35,671 nt of DNA, from positions 1-35,671 of the forward strand of contig NZ_LZGM01000030.1 of NCBI RefSeq assembly GCF_001690195.1, written 5' to 3'. Shown here in pieces: positions 35,476 through 35,671 of the stretch. Every line of letters begins with the position of its first letter. Positions within the stretch are counted from its first letter, which is position 1. The translations under genes and the position numbers were made by a program. This DNA is from Gilliamella sp. wkB108. GTDB lineage: Bacteria; Pseudomonadota; Gammaproteobacteria; Enterobacterales; Orbaceae. The notes under the pieces are model-generated. The model did not search any database, was not told the origin of the DNA, and saw only the letters and a program-made list of their open reading frames with translations.

Positions 35476-35589
35476 CTATTTTGGTTTAGCAATAAATTTA
35501 TTTTTTAAGATTTGATACGTTTCGTATGCAAGGAATAACGCTAAACCAGCAAAATAAGTTAAGAAATATAAAACACTAACGTCTATCAA
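35476..35589 (-). CDS. Possible small single-span membrane protein
   Basis: A minus-strand frame from TTG at 35589 to TAG at 35476-35478 encodes 37 residues. There is one hydrophobic helix (VSVLYFLTYFAGLALFLAYE), then the basic tail QILKNKFIAKPK, the pattern of a small inner-membrane protein. No ATG lies in frame and no ribosome site is visible. An ATG is present 6 bp upstream in another frame (35598), so a single-base shift could have broken a slightly longer gene. It is uncertain whether this is an expressed gene or a remnant. Confidence 0.3.
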   Translation of the reverse strand: MIDVSVLYFLTYFAGLALFLAYETYQILKNKFIAKPK

Positions 35590-35671
35590 CTGGCATGTTT
35601 TACTTGGTTATTGAATTTAAAACGTCAAATGAGTTAGATAATCGTTAGCATGTAGATTAAAATTATTTTGG

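Overview
The window is AT-rich gammaproteobacterial chromosome. The left two thirds hold core genes in the familiar order thrS-infC-rpmI-rplT-pheM-pheS-pheT-ihfA. They also hold 4.5S RNA, yohJ-yohK-sanA, the arginine transporter artPJQM, uvrC-pgsA and two tRNAs. Base composition, gene content and the many decayed neighbours suit an Orbaceae-type gut symbiont (Gilliamella/Frischella/Orbus). That placement is an inference from gene content, not a computed phylogeny.

Region by region. 1-2.6 kb: rlhA with a good promoter, and the SRP RNA gene ffs, both on the minus strand. 2.6-9.8 kb: the minus-strand translation operon. Its classical controls can be read directly: a thrS leader hairpin that mimics the tRNA-Thr anticodon arm, the AUU start of infC, and the Phe-rich pheM leader peptide with its attenuator. 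9.9-17.5 kb: a lipoprotein, recO, a CPA1 antiporter with ubiT, a frameshifted small gene, sbcB, then yohJ-yohK-sanA. 17.5-23.6 kb: artPJQM behind a tandem pair of ARG-box-like sites, then uvrC, pgsA, tRNA-Leu(UAA) and tRNA-Gly(GCC).

From the tRNAs to the right end (23.7-35.7 kb) the window becomes accessory. It holds broken pieces: a possible integrase start, an ABC-ATPase tail just before intact modD, an RHS core tail, and an IS3-family transposase tail. Between them lie small intact modules: a VOC protein with a divergent WYL regulator, and a MerR/GyrI regulator with a short TrmO-like gene behind a 19-bp-spacer MerR-type promoter. There is also a secreted protein of unknown role, preceded by a 19-residue leader ORF.

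The main candidate for a novel system is the three-gene minus-strand operon at 27.3-31.8 kb. It encodes a JAMM/RadC-domain protein with a repeat-built coiled coil and a C-terminal helical tail, an OLD-family ATPase-TOPRIM protein (GajA-like), and a UvrD-like helicase (GajB-like). The last two resemble Gabija anti-phage defence. The fused RadC protein 16 nt upstream is not part of the described Gabija pair.

All calls come from reading the sequence and from remembered family features. No database search was run.
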